Shown: positions 13,222-24,683 of the stretch, one piece after another
Numbering within the stretch: position 1 is the stretch's first letter
Layout of the letters: each line of letters opens with the position of its first letter
Program-made: the position numbers and the translations under genes
Notes under the pieces: generated by a model
Told to the model about the DNA's origin: nothing
Seen by the model: the letters and a program-made list of their open reading frames with translations, nothing else
Database searches by the model: none
Assembly (NCBI GenBank): GCA_024336345.1
Contig: JANFOG010000016.1
Span: 558,001 to 622,000, forward strand
DNA: 64,000 nucleotides
Reading direction: 5' to 3'
Source: Mariannaea sp. PMI_226
Taxonomy: Eukaryota > Ascomycota > Sordariomycetes > Hypocreales > Nectriaceae

Positions 13222-14670
13222 TTATACAAATGCTTGAACCCCAGTAATAGCTCGTCCCAAAATCAAACCTGGAAAGTAAATTAGTTAGTATCCGATATCA
13301 TTCATCTCGTCACCATGAGTTGGCGTTTATACGTACTGTGAATGTCGCTCTGACCCTCGTATGTCTGCGTCACAAACAGGTTCGCCACATGACGTCCAAT
13401 CATGTATTCATCGCTGGCAGCGTTGCCTCCAAAAATCTCCTGGAGAGTTCGGGCATTCTTCAGGGCTGTATCACAGTTCTGACGCTTCACCATGCTAATC
13501 ATCTCGGGCGTCGCCTTACCCTCATCCTTCAGTCGGCCAACCTGGATGGCAGCGAGTGTGCCATATGCAGCGTCGGTGGAGGCGTCGGCAAGCTTCTTCT
13601 GGATCAGCTGGTACCTAGCTAGAGGGTTTCCCTTGAACTGCTTGCGCTCGAGGGAATAGGTCCTGGCGCGAGCGATACAGTCCTCGAGAGCACCCATGAC
13701 ACCCATTGCGATACCGTATCGAGCATTGTTTAGGCAGCTGAATGGACCCCTCAAGCCCTCGACATCTGGAAACATATTCTCCACGGGCACAGGGCAATCG
13801 TCAAGTTGGATCATGCCAGTAATAGACGCTCGAAGTCCGTTCTTGTCCTTGATGGCGGGGGTCTCTAGGGTACCAGGAGGGCAGTCCTTGCGCTCCACCA
13901 GGAAACCTCGAATCTTGCCCGTCTCCTGCAGTTTGGCCCAAACCATCAACACATCAGCAATCGGGCTGTTGGTGATCCATGTCTTTGCGCCGCTGAGTAA
14001 GTAGTATCCCTTCTTGGTCGGGTGGGGCCTAGCGACAGTCTCCATGCTGCCTGGATCACTGCCGTGGTTTGGCTCGGTCAGACCAAACGCGCCCAACAGC
14101 TTTCCTTTGGCCATCAGAGGTAGGAATCTCTCCTTCTGCTCCTCGGTTCCGTGCTCATAGATACCGCCCATGACGAGGGAGGATTGGACGGACATGCCAG
14201 AACGATAACCGCTGTCGACACGCTCAACTGCTCTCGTGATCAGGCCTCCAGCAACGGAGGAGACACCAGCACAGCCGTAGCCCTGGATAGTGGCGCCAAG
14301 GAGACCAAGCTCTCCCATCTCTTCGAGCATCTTGGAGTCATAGTTTTCGTCACGGTAGGCCTCTGGAAATTCAAATGTTAGAACGAACCGGTATCATTGA
14401 GTATCGCACCAGCATTGCGGGGTTATGACGGAGCTCGGTAATTCTGTTTGACTCACGTAGAACTCGGGGGAGCAGCTGCTCCTGAGAGTATCGCTCTGCT
14501 ACTTCGCTAATGGCGAGCTCTTCCTCAGTCAGAAGATTCTGGGAGTTGAGAGGATCCTCCCAATTGAAAACGGGGGCTGAGGTTGAGGCAAAGCTCCGAG
14601 TAGCGCATGCTCGCAAGGGAGCCAGCGTCCTTGAAGGCCTGGCGCATGATCTGAGGATTGGTCGGAACAT
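13222..14670 (-). CDS. Glutaryl-CoA dehydrogenase, mitochondrial
   Basis: FAD-dependent acyl-CoA dehydrogenase family enzyme that oxidises and decarboxylates glutaryl-CoA to crotonyl-CoA in lysine and tryptophan breakdown. Exons on the minus strand are 14670-14457, 14362-13337 and 13268-13222, giving 428 residues. The N-terminus is Arg/Ser/Ala-rich ([12 protein letters not shown]), a likely mitochondrial presequence. [12 protein letters not shown] and KTWITNSP are acyl-CoA dehydrogenase motifs. [10 protein letters not shown] carries the expected catalytic glutamate, Glu407, and the 47-nt last exon completes LILGRAITG, typical of this enzyme. Substrate choice is inferred from family resemblance: other acyl-CoA dehydrogenases differ in the TYEG and ILGRAITG regions. 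Neighbours are unrelated. Confidence 0.93.
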
Positions 14671-16715
14671 TGTCGTAACAGTGTAGAGTCAATTGACCTT
14701 CAAATACGATGAAAGAGGTAGAGTATGGGGGAAAAAACAGAGGAGGTGGTGAGGATTATTTGAAGGAAAAGCAATTCTATGGGGGAACGAGAAAAGATGA
14801 AGCATGAGGGTCCATCATGGCTTCGGAAATCGGTGTCTCTAATGAAGTCATCCGACGCAACCCGCTACAGGCTGCTCTGCGAGGAACCCCAGCTTTTGCC
14901 CAGTGCAAACAACCCCAGGATCAACCAGTGTACCCCAGAACTGCCAGAAGTGTCTAAGTGTCAAGCTTCGGAGCCGATGGCGCCAGTATAATACAGCCAA
15001 CCAGCGGCGTCTCTCAGCGTGCTTGGGGAATTCTCTCCCTTTGTTGCCGACAGCGCCGCCAGCCAGCTCCCGGTTTCGGTTCCGAGCGTCGGGATGCCGT
15101 CTTAAGCACCTGTGAGCTTCGGCGACATGTTGTACAATGCCGAGCGCATTAACTCACCAAGTCGCCGACAGACAATAGGAGCCATTAGCTCTGCAGGAAA
15201 ATGACAGACGTAATAATTTCGTACATTGGTAGCATATTGAACCCCACTTGACTTCGATCCCCCCAGGCCCAGGCCAGATCACATACAGGTTGAAGTGACA
15301 GGATAAAGATAGCTTCCGCCCACGCGAACCATTTGTGCGGGTGGAGGGGAACAAATTTATTAAGTAGCCAGCCACTGCACCGCTTCCCCAGCAAATACAG
15401 TAGGATACCTGACGATCCCAACCTCAATAAACGGTAATAACTTACGCCACGCAATTTGACAGCGAGGACAGCGAGGACAGCGAGCCCCAGATTCAGGTCC
15501 CAGTATCAGAGATGTTGCCAGAGCAGGCATCATCAGCACGTGGCTTGTTTGACAGATGAAGTAATTAGTTCCTCCTCCATCGAGAAGCTTCAATGACATA
15601 GGGGGTGTTCCGTCGTTTTCGTCCCAGAACCGAAATCTTGAAAAGGACAATACACATTAGTCCCAGAGTCCTCTCATCCTTTTATCAACGACTGCTGTTT
15701 TCTTTCAGATGCGATGCGTCAGACTTCCGGCCACAATCTTTAGTTGGGATTTTCGTGGTGTCGCATACCTTGCGTTTTCAGTCGGTACTTCATGTACCTG
15801 AGGTATATATCCAGGGCATGCTGCAATATTTTGATAGATCCTTGGACCAACACCAACACCAACACCACCGTCACCGTCACCGTCGCTATCGCTACCTATC
15901 GCTATCACTACCGCGGCCATCTGTTGTATACACCAACTCCGTGTTTGACATGGCGCACCCATACCACGCACACGTACACGCACCCTTGCTTTGCACCTTG
16001 TTGTCTTTGCTTTTTTGTTCCTAGATTTTCCCCCCTCTTTCTTGTCTTTGCTTTTCTCTATCGTCCCTGTTCTCTGACTCCACTGGTGTGCGCTTCTTCA
16101 ATACATCAGGCAAAGGCATCTATCTGCGAAGTACCTTTTCTGCCTCCCCTTCATACTTGATCTGAGGTATCTTGCAGTCCTTTCCCTCCACTTCTTCCCT
16201 CTTTCCCCATTCTCCAATACATCCACCTCTTTCTTTTCTTTTTTTCCCTTTTTTTCTTTTTTCTTTTTTTACTTTTTTTCCTTGCCCGCCTTGCTTGCCT
16301 CTCTCTTTTTATCCCTACTTTAGGTAGATAACAATTCGATTACGTGTGCTCTCTGCCATCTGAATCAATCATCTCCAGGTTTCCTTGACCTCCAAATCCG
16401 GCGCTCCTGGCCAAGCCGGCACGAATACCGAACATCCCGCACATCCGCGAACTTGCTTGCGCATCATCTTCCCCTCTTCTTGTCCTGTCACTGGCAGCTT
16501 GCATCAAGAAAAAAAAATCCTTGTTGTTTCTTTCTCTGTCATCGTACTGACTCCAAGTTCAATGCGAAGCAATTTTGCTTCATTTTTACGCTTATTTTAC
16601 GACCCCGCCTTGGCTGGCGCATTTCTGCTCCTCCTCCCCGTTCTTTAATCTCTCGAGCAATATTGCGACATTACTCACCATATAAATATCTGCCTGGCCT
16701 GTCTATTTATACATC
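14671..16715. other. Intergenic, promoter and pyrimidine-rich leader
   Basis: No gene supported. From about 15990 to 16700 the plus strand is strongly CT-rich, with long T/C runs near 16220-16280. That fits the promoter or 5' leader of the methyltransferase starting at 16716. Frames at 15605-16160 translate low-complexity repeats (CACCAA, CACCGT, CTATCG units) and are rejected. Confidence 0.55.
15846..15908. repeat. Hexanucleotide-type repeat tract
   Basis: Successive short tandem blocks: ACCAAC (three copies), then CCGTCA (three), then CGCTAT-type units. It is a compound microsatellite in an intergenic region. Open frames across it are artefacts of the repeat. Confidence 0.8.
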
Positions 16716-18018
16716 ATGACGAGCCTTGAGCCTGCTAGAATTCGCCGCCGGTCTGCTCCTTCGTCTGCTACCGCCGTCCTTTCTCCCAAAAAAACACATG
16801 AGGCAAACGAAGGTCATCATGTTCATTCTCAGCTAGCAACTGGCATCCAAAACTTGAACCTCAGGGAAGATGATGCCGAGCTGAGCGACAACGGCTCCAA
16901 CTACTCGTCTGTATCTGAAGACTCGTTGCCGTCAATCCATCGATATAACCATAAATATCATGGCTCCGGTCTACTCATGACCCCGAACGATGACTCGGAG
17001 GCACTACGCCTCTCTCTTCAGCACAAACTCTTCCAGCTTTGCCTTGACGGCGACCTCGTCCATACGAAATTGCCTCTTGACGACCATAACCCTGAAAATC
17101 CGCTGCAGATCCTCGATGTAGGCACCGGCACTGGCATATGGGCTTGTGCCATGGCCCTTAAGTATCCTCAAGTCAACATACTCGGTGTCGACCTCACTAG
17201 TGCCCTCCTCCCGAGTGATGTGCCTGCGAATGTTACATTTGAAATTGCCGACATCAACGATCCTTGGCCTCCACATACTTATGACTTTATCCACATGCGC
17301 AATCTCGTAGGTGGAGGTGTGCGTGATTGGAAGTCTCTGTTATCCAACGCTTTCAATCATTTGAAACCGGGCGGTCAGCTCGAGTTCACCGAGGTGCGCC
17401 CGCGTTTCTTCGACAATGATTCTGACAAGCCGGATCTCTCCAATGCTCTCGCTGGTCAAAAACTCGAGATTGGCGCAGCTTGTCTCGAGTATCAAACAGC
17501 CTTTGCTGACATGTCTAGAAAAATGGATTTGGATTATGATCCTGTGCCCCAAGTTTCCGGCTGGTTGACAGATATTGGCGCCGAGTCCATCCGTGAGCGC
17601 GTAAATTGGTTACCCGTGAAGAGCTGGGGTGATGACCCCATTAGTCGAGAAAAGGGTGTCGTCCTCCAAGAGGTGCTTGACTGCAGTAGGCTCAAATTAT
17701 AGATAAGATTTCAAACTCGAAGCAATTCTAATGTTTCTTCTAGGTTTAGAGAACTGGACTCTGAGGCTTTTCGGGCTCTGTGGATGGAAGGAGGAAGACA
17801 CCAGAGCCTTGTTAGAGCGTGTCAAGCAAGAAATCCAAGATCCTGGGTTGAGAAGCAACGTACAAGTGTAAGTCTGGTCAATTCTAGAGTGGTATTACCA
17901 ATCCGCTAATCCTTTCTAAAGAACCTTCATTACTGCACGGAAACCAAGACAATCATTAGAATCGGCTCAACATGTGGTAGCTGAAAACGTCCTAATAGAG
18001 ACTCATCCAGATAGCTGA
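16716..18018 (+). CDS. SAM-dependent methyltransferase, LaeA/UMTA-like
   Basis: Class I methyltransferase of the large fungal family that includes LaeA (global regulator of secondary metabolism) and the UMTA/TAM-domain proteins; the substrate is unknown. Exons are 16716-17685, 17744-17867 and 17922-18018, 396 residues. The first 80 residues are hydrophilic and probably disordered. The SAM motif I, LDVGTGTGIW, is at about 133-142. The acidic LGVDL motif II follows, then DFIHMRN and LKPGGQLEFTEV. After the first exon the frame would stop. Splicing continues it through LENWTLRLFGLCGW and a final VTFITARKP, the position where relatives carry VYGRKP-like ends. The exact C-terminus (last exon) is less certain. 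It is not clearly LaeA itself, since many paralogues exist per genome. Confidence 0.85.
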
Positions 18019-18786
18019 GGAAATGGCCTCAATCACATCAAAAGAATGGATCCATTCCAGGAATATGCTCAACATTTACATTTACATACAAAAGCCACAC
18101 CTTGTATTACAAGTTTGGTTACATATGCGTTCAGCGTTACTTAGGGTAATAATTGGGTTAGAGGGGAAAGGTACTACTCTACCCTTGACTGTATGTTGAG
18201 CAATCGTTAATTTGATAGAATGTAAATGTGAAGCGCCAATGCTACACATTCAGAAGAAGTTGGCCATTTGATAGGAATCAACTGGACCTACCGTCCCATT
18301 AGGCCCTCATTGCATGACTGCTTTTTTTGGTATCCAATGAGGACGAGAAGGAACCGTGGTCTTTGAGGATTCATTCTAGGGTAGCTTGGTTCAAGATGGA
18401 TGAGGAGCTTCAACTTGACTTGAACTTTTTGCACAACGAGTTTGCAATACCGCACAAGATCATGTTTTTAAAAACGACAGGAGCAGTGCATATGTTGTTG
18501 TTGAGAAGTTAACGATTCATGAAATTGAACTCCCCTAGCTTTGTGTCTACGTGAAATGGGAGGAGATAAGACGAGGATAAACTATATGAAAATAAGAACA
18601 GACAAAGGGGGAAGAGGAAACAAAAAGGGAGCAAGAATACAGAGAAATACGAAATGATAATAAAAGGACCTCCGTTGGGTATCTTCTGCCCAATACTCTT
18701 TGTCGTGGCCATCATGCTCTACAACCGGCTTGTGACATGCTTTGCAGCACACCTATCTCCCAAATAAGAACTCCAAGTACACCAAT
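18019..18786. other. Convergent 3' region
   Basis: Lies between the stops of the methyltransferase (18018) and the glutamine-synthetase-like gene (18787). AT-rich, with no coding signal. It contains CATTTACATTTACAT words at 18073-18087 and a purine-rich tract at 18560-18660. Probably two facing 3' untranslated regions. Confidence 0.6.
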
Positions 18787-20374
18787 TTACACCGTCTCAA
18801 TGTATCGTTTCATTTCCCTGAACTCAAGTTAGAAACCAGGTTACCTCTCTTTTTAGTAGTAGATGAAGGGGAAACTTACCAATCAGTAACGGCCTCGTCA
18901 AACAATCGAAGCTCATGCTCTCTCGTGCCTCCGAAATGGTCGACAAAGTCATCTCCTAGCACCTCCCGGGCGAGACTATCCTTTGCCATGAATCGGGTTG
19001 TCGCCTCCCTTAGGCTCTTGGCTAGCCTCTCACCCTTGTCTGCATCACCACCAACTTCCTGACCGGTGGCGAGTGGCGCGCAGGGAATCTCGAGCTTCTT
19101 CTCCACACCACGCCAGCCGAGACCCAGGATGGCCGCGAGGACGAAGTGTGGGTTTGTGTCGGCACCGGGGACGCGGACTTCGAAGCGAGTCGCCGCAGCC
19201 TTGGCCGTTGGGGGCGCGATGAGGCGGATGGAAGCTGCTCGGTGCTCGAGGCCCCATGATACGGTGACGGGAGCCCAGAAGTTCTCAACAAGGCGCTTGT
19301 AGGAGTTGACGGTAGGGGCGAGGAGGGGCATAATATCGGGAAGTCCCACGAGAATACCTGCGAGGAAATGACGGCCCATATCCGACAAGCCGGCAATGTC
19401 CTTCCACTTGGCGTTCACATCCATAGTGTCTCTTGCCAAGAGATTCTTACCATCCTTATCGACAAGTGACACGTGCATGTGGCCACTGTTTCCAGGAAGT
19501 CCTTGCTTTGGCTTGGCCATAAAGCAAGGTGTGATACCATACTTTGTGCTCACGCTCTTTACAACGTACTTGAACAGAGAAGCGCGGTCTGCCATCTGGG
19601 CAATCTCGCCGAACTCGAGCGCAGCCTCGAATACGCCAGGGCCAGACTCGGTGTGCCAGCCCTCAATATCGCATTTGAACTGGGAGCAGGTATTGAAGAC
19701 GTCGTAGTAGTAGTCTTGGTTGTGGACGGGGCGAGTGAGTGAGTAGCCAAACATGCCTTCAGTGAGGGCGGGCAGTTGGTGGGGAGGATTTTCATGTAGG
19801 TAGGCGGCTGGTGATGACGACTTGCCGTCAGGAACTCGAAATTGGAAGAATTCATACTCAGCTGTAGAGTTAAAGAAAGAAATTTTGCGTTAGAAAGGTC
19901 AATTGATGAGAAATTGGTGCATGACGAAGACTTACCACCAGCCATTGCTCCATAGCCGTGACTTTGCAACTTTTCGAGTTGGGTCTTTATCAAGCCGCGC
20001 GGGCACGCGCAAATGGGCTGCTTGGTATCGGGATCCAAAAAGTTCACTAGGAAGAAAGGTACATTGTCCTCCCAAGGAATGCGCCTGAAGCTGGATAGGT
20101 CGGGAATGGCCAAAAGGTCATGGTAGCCATTCTCGGCGTTGGAGATCTTGAGCTCGCGGATATAAGTCTGGTCATGCATGTCCCAGCCAAAAATTACGGA
20201 ACAGAAGCCGAAGCCGGCCTTTGCGATAGAGAGGAACTTCTTCTTGGAGACGAGTTTGCCTCGGAGTATACCATCCACATCGATGCCGGCGAGCTTGACC
20301 ATGGCATCATTTTGGAGGACGGAAGGAAGTGTGTCGATGGTCAAGGGACCGTCGGTGATGGGTGCGGCTTTCAT
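18787..20374 (-). CDS. Glutamine synthetase-like ligase (FluG C-domain/GSI-type)
   Basis: ATP-dependent glutamate-amine ligase fold. It is unlike the primary eukaryotic GSII enzyme and closer to the bacterial-type GS domain of FluG and gamma-glutamyl-amine ligases, so the amine partner is unknown. Exons on the minus strand are 20374-19936, 19861-18880 and 18817-18787, 483 residues. Visible family motifs are the N-terminal DVDGILRGK segment and EYEFFQF. Further on are ESGPGVFE and GNSGHMHVSL with the metal/ATP histidines. NSYKRLVENFWAP and SWGLEHRAASIR follow, then RVPGADTNPHFVLAA. The last exon adds only ten residues (EMKRYIETV after a shared Trp). It faces the methyltransferase. A primary role in nitrogen assimilation is not implied. 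Confidence 0.88.
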
Positions 20375-23194
20375 TGTGAGGTGGAGGATAAGAGAGCGGT
20401 TGAAGCTCAGAGATTCGGGGAGATGGGGTTGGGGAGGAATTGTGAAAAGGAAGAGATGCAGAAACAAGAATGAGAGAAGGATATGAGGGCGAGGAATCTG
20501 ACGGATGCGAGGAGATTTAATTGAGTTGATAAGGAAGCAACGGGCTGAGAAGCTCAAGGGTCGGGACCGCGGGCGTCTCAGTCGTCACTGAGGCGTGTGA
20601 AGCTGGAAAGTTTGGGGCTTGTGTGGGGAGGATGAAGTACAAGGATGCACCAACTGGGCCAGCTGCGTGGTAGAATATCTACGTGCAACAGCAAGGTCAA
20701 GTGGGTATTTTCAGATTTCTGGAGAAGCAGAAAATGCTAAGGAAGATGGAAGAGAAGGAGGAGGAGAAGAAGGAGGAGAAAAAGAAGCCAAGGGGAGGTG
20801 TGAGCCGAGACAGAGAGCCAGAGACTGTGTAAGCCTGTGTACCTCGCAAGTCGAGGAGGACGACGAGAGTGACGAGGGGGATGGGAGGGGAGGGGGGGGT
20901 GTGCCTTGTGATACGGGCGTGGGAGCGCGCAAGAAGCAAGGCAGCGCGGCTACGATAAGCCCCTCCAGACCAGCGATAAGACCTGAGTGACGTATTGAAC
21001 GTATGGGGAGAGCTGTGTAGTGCCTCGGTGTCATGGAAGAATCTTGGGGTTGGCGGGCAGTCTAGTGAGTCTAGTGTTGTTGGGGTTTAGTGGGAAATTT
21101 TAGAGCATGGACGCCGAACAGTGAGCGCGGGGTTGAGAACCTGAAGGGGTAAGTTGGCATGCAGTCAGTTGAACGGTCCGCTACCCGCCGTCATGTTTTG
21201 GCCCACGGGGGGAAGTTGTCCAACCACGAAAAAGGGTATCAAGAGTCACGTTGGCTGTGAAGGGAGGTAATTATTAATTGGCTAGCTCTAGGTACCTCTA
21301 GAAACTCATTCAGTTCGGTATTGAAGGCGAGTATGATAGTTTGGTCGTTTATGGAAGGTCTAAAGTCGCCAGGTATGGATAGAGATTGGGATGGGAAGAG
21401 GTGCTGCAGGAAGTGGCCTCTACGAAATACCATGTAAAAAGATAAGGACGAGGATTCATCATTCGGTGCCGCCCGTTCCATGAACCATGGAAGGATTGAG
21501 GCGATGCCAGGATCTATGCATGCATCCTGAATGTAGAAACTGCCCCAAGGATGGTACGCCGTGGTGATAAGTTAACTGGACTTGGAGATAAGCATCACCA
21601 CACTGACACGTGCCTCGCACAGAGCACTCATCCTTCCAAGATGGCTCAATCAATAGTAGGGTAACTACCTTGGTAGGTAGGTATTTGCTAGCATCATCAT
21701 CACTCCTCAATTCCTCCTCCACTTCTCCCCCTTTCCACCTCGCTTCTTTCATCCAACCAGGATCACGCTGTCGCGATACGCCCTTCAATTGCCGCGCGCT
21801 CGCGCTCAAGATGCATTCAGATCAATCTTGCCGCCCATCTCTCATGTCGCATAGCTGCTTGCCTGGCACGATCTCTGACACCGAGCTCTTGTCATGTGCC
21901 ACCCCGCATTCATCTCTCTGGCATGGCTGGCATCGGATGCCGCATGATCAATCTTACATCCGTTCGGAAGCGTGGTGCGATCTCTTGGCCTGAGCTTTTG
22001 AATCCCCCCCGCCCTCGACCTTGAACCCCGGATTCCCGATCCAGAAAGTCATCGGCATGAATCTCAAACAAGCGGGCAACCGCCTAGCCGTCATGGTGGC
22101 GGGATATCGATGAGCAGAAAAGTAGCCGCGCTGAGGTTTTGATGGATGGATTTGCCGCGACTGGGCCGTCCCGCATCTGATCTGCAGAAGTGGTTGTGAT
22201 GCCGACATCGCGCATCTTTTGGCACTGTGGGTGGCATCGGACAAGGGTTCTTACGGCTCAGTTGGACCCTGAAAGCTGGGGAGCACGTTGCACCCATGCC
22301 CCCCACGGATTTGACGACGACGACGACCAAGATTGATCTACCCAACAATAGATCCCAATGTAGACAGAATACTGTTTCTGTTTGAATCTCTAGATGTAGC
22401 TGGTAGCACTACGCTTCCGACGCCAACTCCATCCAAGTACCCAGTTCCACCCCTGGGGCTTGGGAAGGCTAACCATTCATCCTTCTAGAACATGCCGCTG
22501 CCGCGCTCCGAGAGCTCCAGGGCGGGTCCCATGGTACGGACTGATAAGCTCCAATGCCGCGTACAGCAACAATAGTCCGGCATTCGCTCAATCAGAAGAG
22601 AGCCGCGACGTGGAGAGGGGCCCAGAACTGTAACTACTGTAAAGTTACTCCATACTGAGCCACGGCAATTGGTATTCGCTCTTGTACCATTTCCCTGGGG
22701 GGCTCGGTGGTCAATCCGACCTGACGACGGAATTGTCCATCTCCACGCGGCTACTTGAGCTGCTGCTGCTGATGCTGCCGCGCCCAAAGGTCGACCCGCG
22801 CCGTTGTCGGCAAAAGGCCAGCCAAAAGAAAGCACAACTGGGTCGCTCCAGTTTCCTTGACACATCGTGAGTCTCTACTGGCTCCATGTGTCTCAAGCCA
22901 TGCCGGCCCCGTGACCCCGGATCTTTTGGATATCGTTGCTGGTTGCTTCTGCTGCACCCTTCTTATCGAGTCCTCGACCGATAAGCAAGTGCCCCTCCCC
23001 CCCCTCCTCCGTCCCCTCTCTAGCTGTTGCCAAACAATCATCAAATACATAAATCCCACCCTCCATACGCCCTGCTCCATCTGCTCTCCTCCTTCTACTC
23101 TGTACTTTTACTACAACTACAACTACAAACCATTCCTCCTTGACCTCAATCGTAAATCCTCATAACAAATTCTCTACTCTTCACAATCACAACA
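20375..23194. other. Intergenic, no supported gene
   Basis: A 2.8-kb divergent promoter region between the glutamine-synthetase-like gene and the short-chain dehydrogenase. A GA-rich block (20730-20800) lies upstream of the former. CT-rich sequence at about 22990-23160 lies just before the dehydrogenase start. No exon chain is evident; frames at 21459-22350 and 22485-22865 lack domain features. Confidence 0.5.
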
Positions 23195-24205
23195 ATGTCT
23201 CCTGGTCGTCTTGCTGGTAAGAACGCCATCGTCACCGGTGCCGCCGGGTAAGTCCTCGACCAGCAATCCCACCCTCCATGTCCTTTTCGTTTGCATTGTT
23301 GTAGCTGTGCCAGCTAACGTGGTCATATTTTTACAGTGGCATTGGCCTCGAGACCTCAATCCTCTTCGCCAAGGAAGGTGCTTCCGTCCTCATGTCGGAT
23401 ATCTCACAGCCCGCCCTTGAGAAGGCTGTCGCCAAGCTTAAGCAGCTTGTCCCCAACGCCCCCCGCGTCGAGATCCTGGTGCGTTCAAAGCTCCAAAAGC
23501 TCCCACTCTTCCACTTTTGATATTCTGGTATTCTAACAGAGTCGCGAATAGAAAGTCGATGTCTCCAAGGAGAGCGAGGTTAAGGCCATGGTTGAGTCCC
23601 TCGACTCTTGGGGTGGTCTCGATGTCATGTTCAACAACGCTGGTATTATGCACGCCAAGGATGACGATGCCGTCAACACCCCCGAAGATATCTGGGACCT
23701 CACCCAAAACATCAACGTCAAGGGTGTTTGGTACGGCTGCAAGCATGCTGTCCTCTCCCTCCGCCGCCACAAGAAGACCAAGGCTTCCATCATCAACACC
23801 GCTTCCGTCGTCGCCCTTGTCGGTGCCGCCACCCCTCAGCTTGCCTACACTGCTTCCAAGGGTGCCGTCCTTGCCCTTACCCGTGAGCTAGCCATGGTTC
23901 ACGCTCGAGAGGGTTTCCGATTTAATAACCTTTGCCCTGCTCCTCTCAACACCCCTCTTCTCCAGGACTGGCTTGGCGATGATCAGGCCAAGCGCTACCG
24001 CCGTGAGGTCCACTTCCCCATGGGCCGCTTCGGTGAAGCTATTGAGCAGGCTCACGCCGTCGTCTTCCTTGCCAGTGACGAGTCTAGCTTCGTCAACGGT
24101 CATGACTTTGCTGTTGACGGCGGCATGACTAAGGCTTACGTTACCGCGGAGGGCCCTGCGCAGCCTCCCCCTACCAACAACGCCCTCAAGGACTCGCTTG
24201 AGTGA
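23195..24205 (+). CDS. Short-chain dehydrogenase/reductase (SDR)
   Basis: NAD(P)-dependent oxidoreductase of the classical SDR family; the substrate cannot be read from sequence. Exons are 23195-23247, 23337-23478 and 23552-24205, 282 residues. The nucleotide-binding TGAAGGIG is at 14-21, split by intron 1. NNAGI, an NTASV serine segment and the catalytic YTASK follow, with an NGHDFAVDGGM segment near the C-terminus as in 3-oxoacyl reductase-like SDRs. The proline-rich tail (GPAQPPPTNN) is not part of the fold. An acidic residue ends the second beta strand (LMSDIS), which usually favours NAD over NADP. It converges on the 2-methylisocitrate lyase gene. Confidence 0.92.
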
Positions 24206-24683
24206 AGAGGAAATAGAGAAATACGACCTTTAGATGAATTTGTGTTGAAAAGCGTGGGTGGAATTTAATCGGAATGAGCGGCTAGAGACCCCGAGAACGT
24301 GAATTGGGCGTGGGACTGAGGGCGTAGAGAGGGATTGTAAGTTGCAAGTCAAGATTTTAAACTTTCGACGCCATGGAGAGAGGTCACTTCGTGTCTACAG
24401 GCTATCTATCCTGTGTGCTGTAGGGCGACAATTCATGAATATGGATGTTAGACATTTATGCTATAAGGGGCTCTAAGCAGTCATATATATATCTCTTTAT
24501 TCAGATAATGTAAAAACAATATGCCAGAAGGAAAAAAAAAAAGAACACCTCCATGACTCCGACCTGTGACATGCATCCCCTTCTTCTTTCTCTTTCCGCT
24601 CGTTTAACCCGCTACCTTGTGACTCATATCTTCATTTCTTCTACACAGTTTAGTTTTCTTTTCTTTTTTTTTCTTAAAAGAAT
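24206..24683. other. Convergent 3' region
   Basis: 478 bp between two facing genes. It contains TATATATATCTC at 24484-24495 and homopolymeric A and T runs at 24531-24542 and 24656-24675. No coding signal. Confidence 0.6.
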
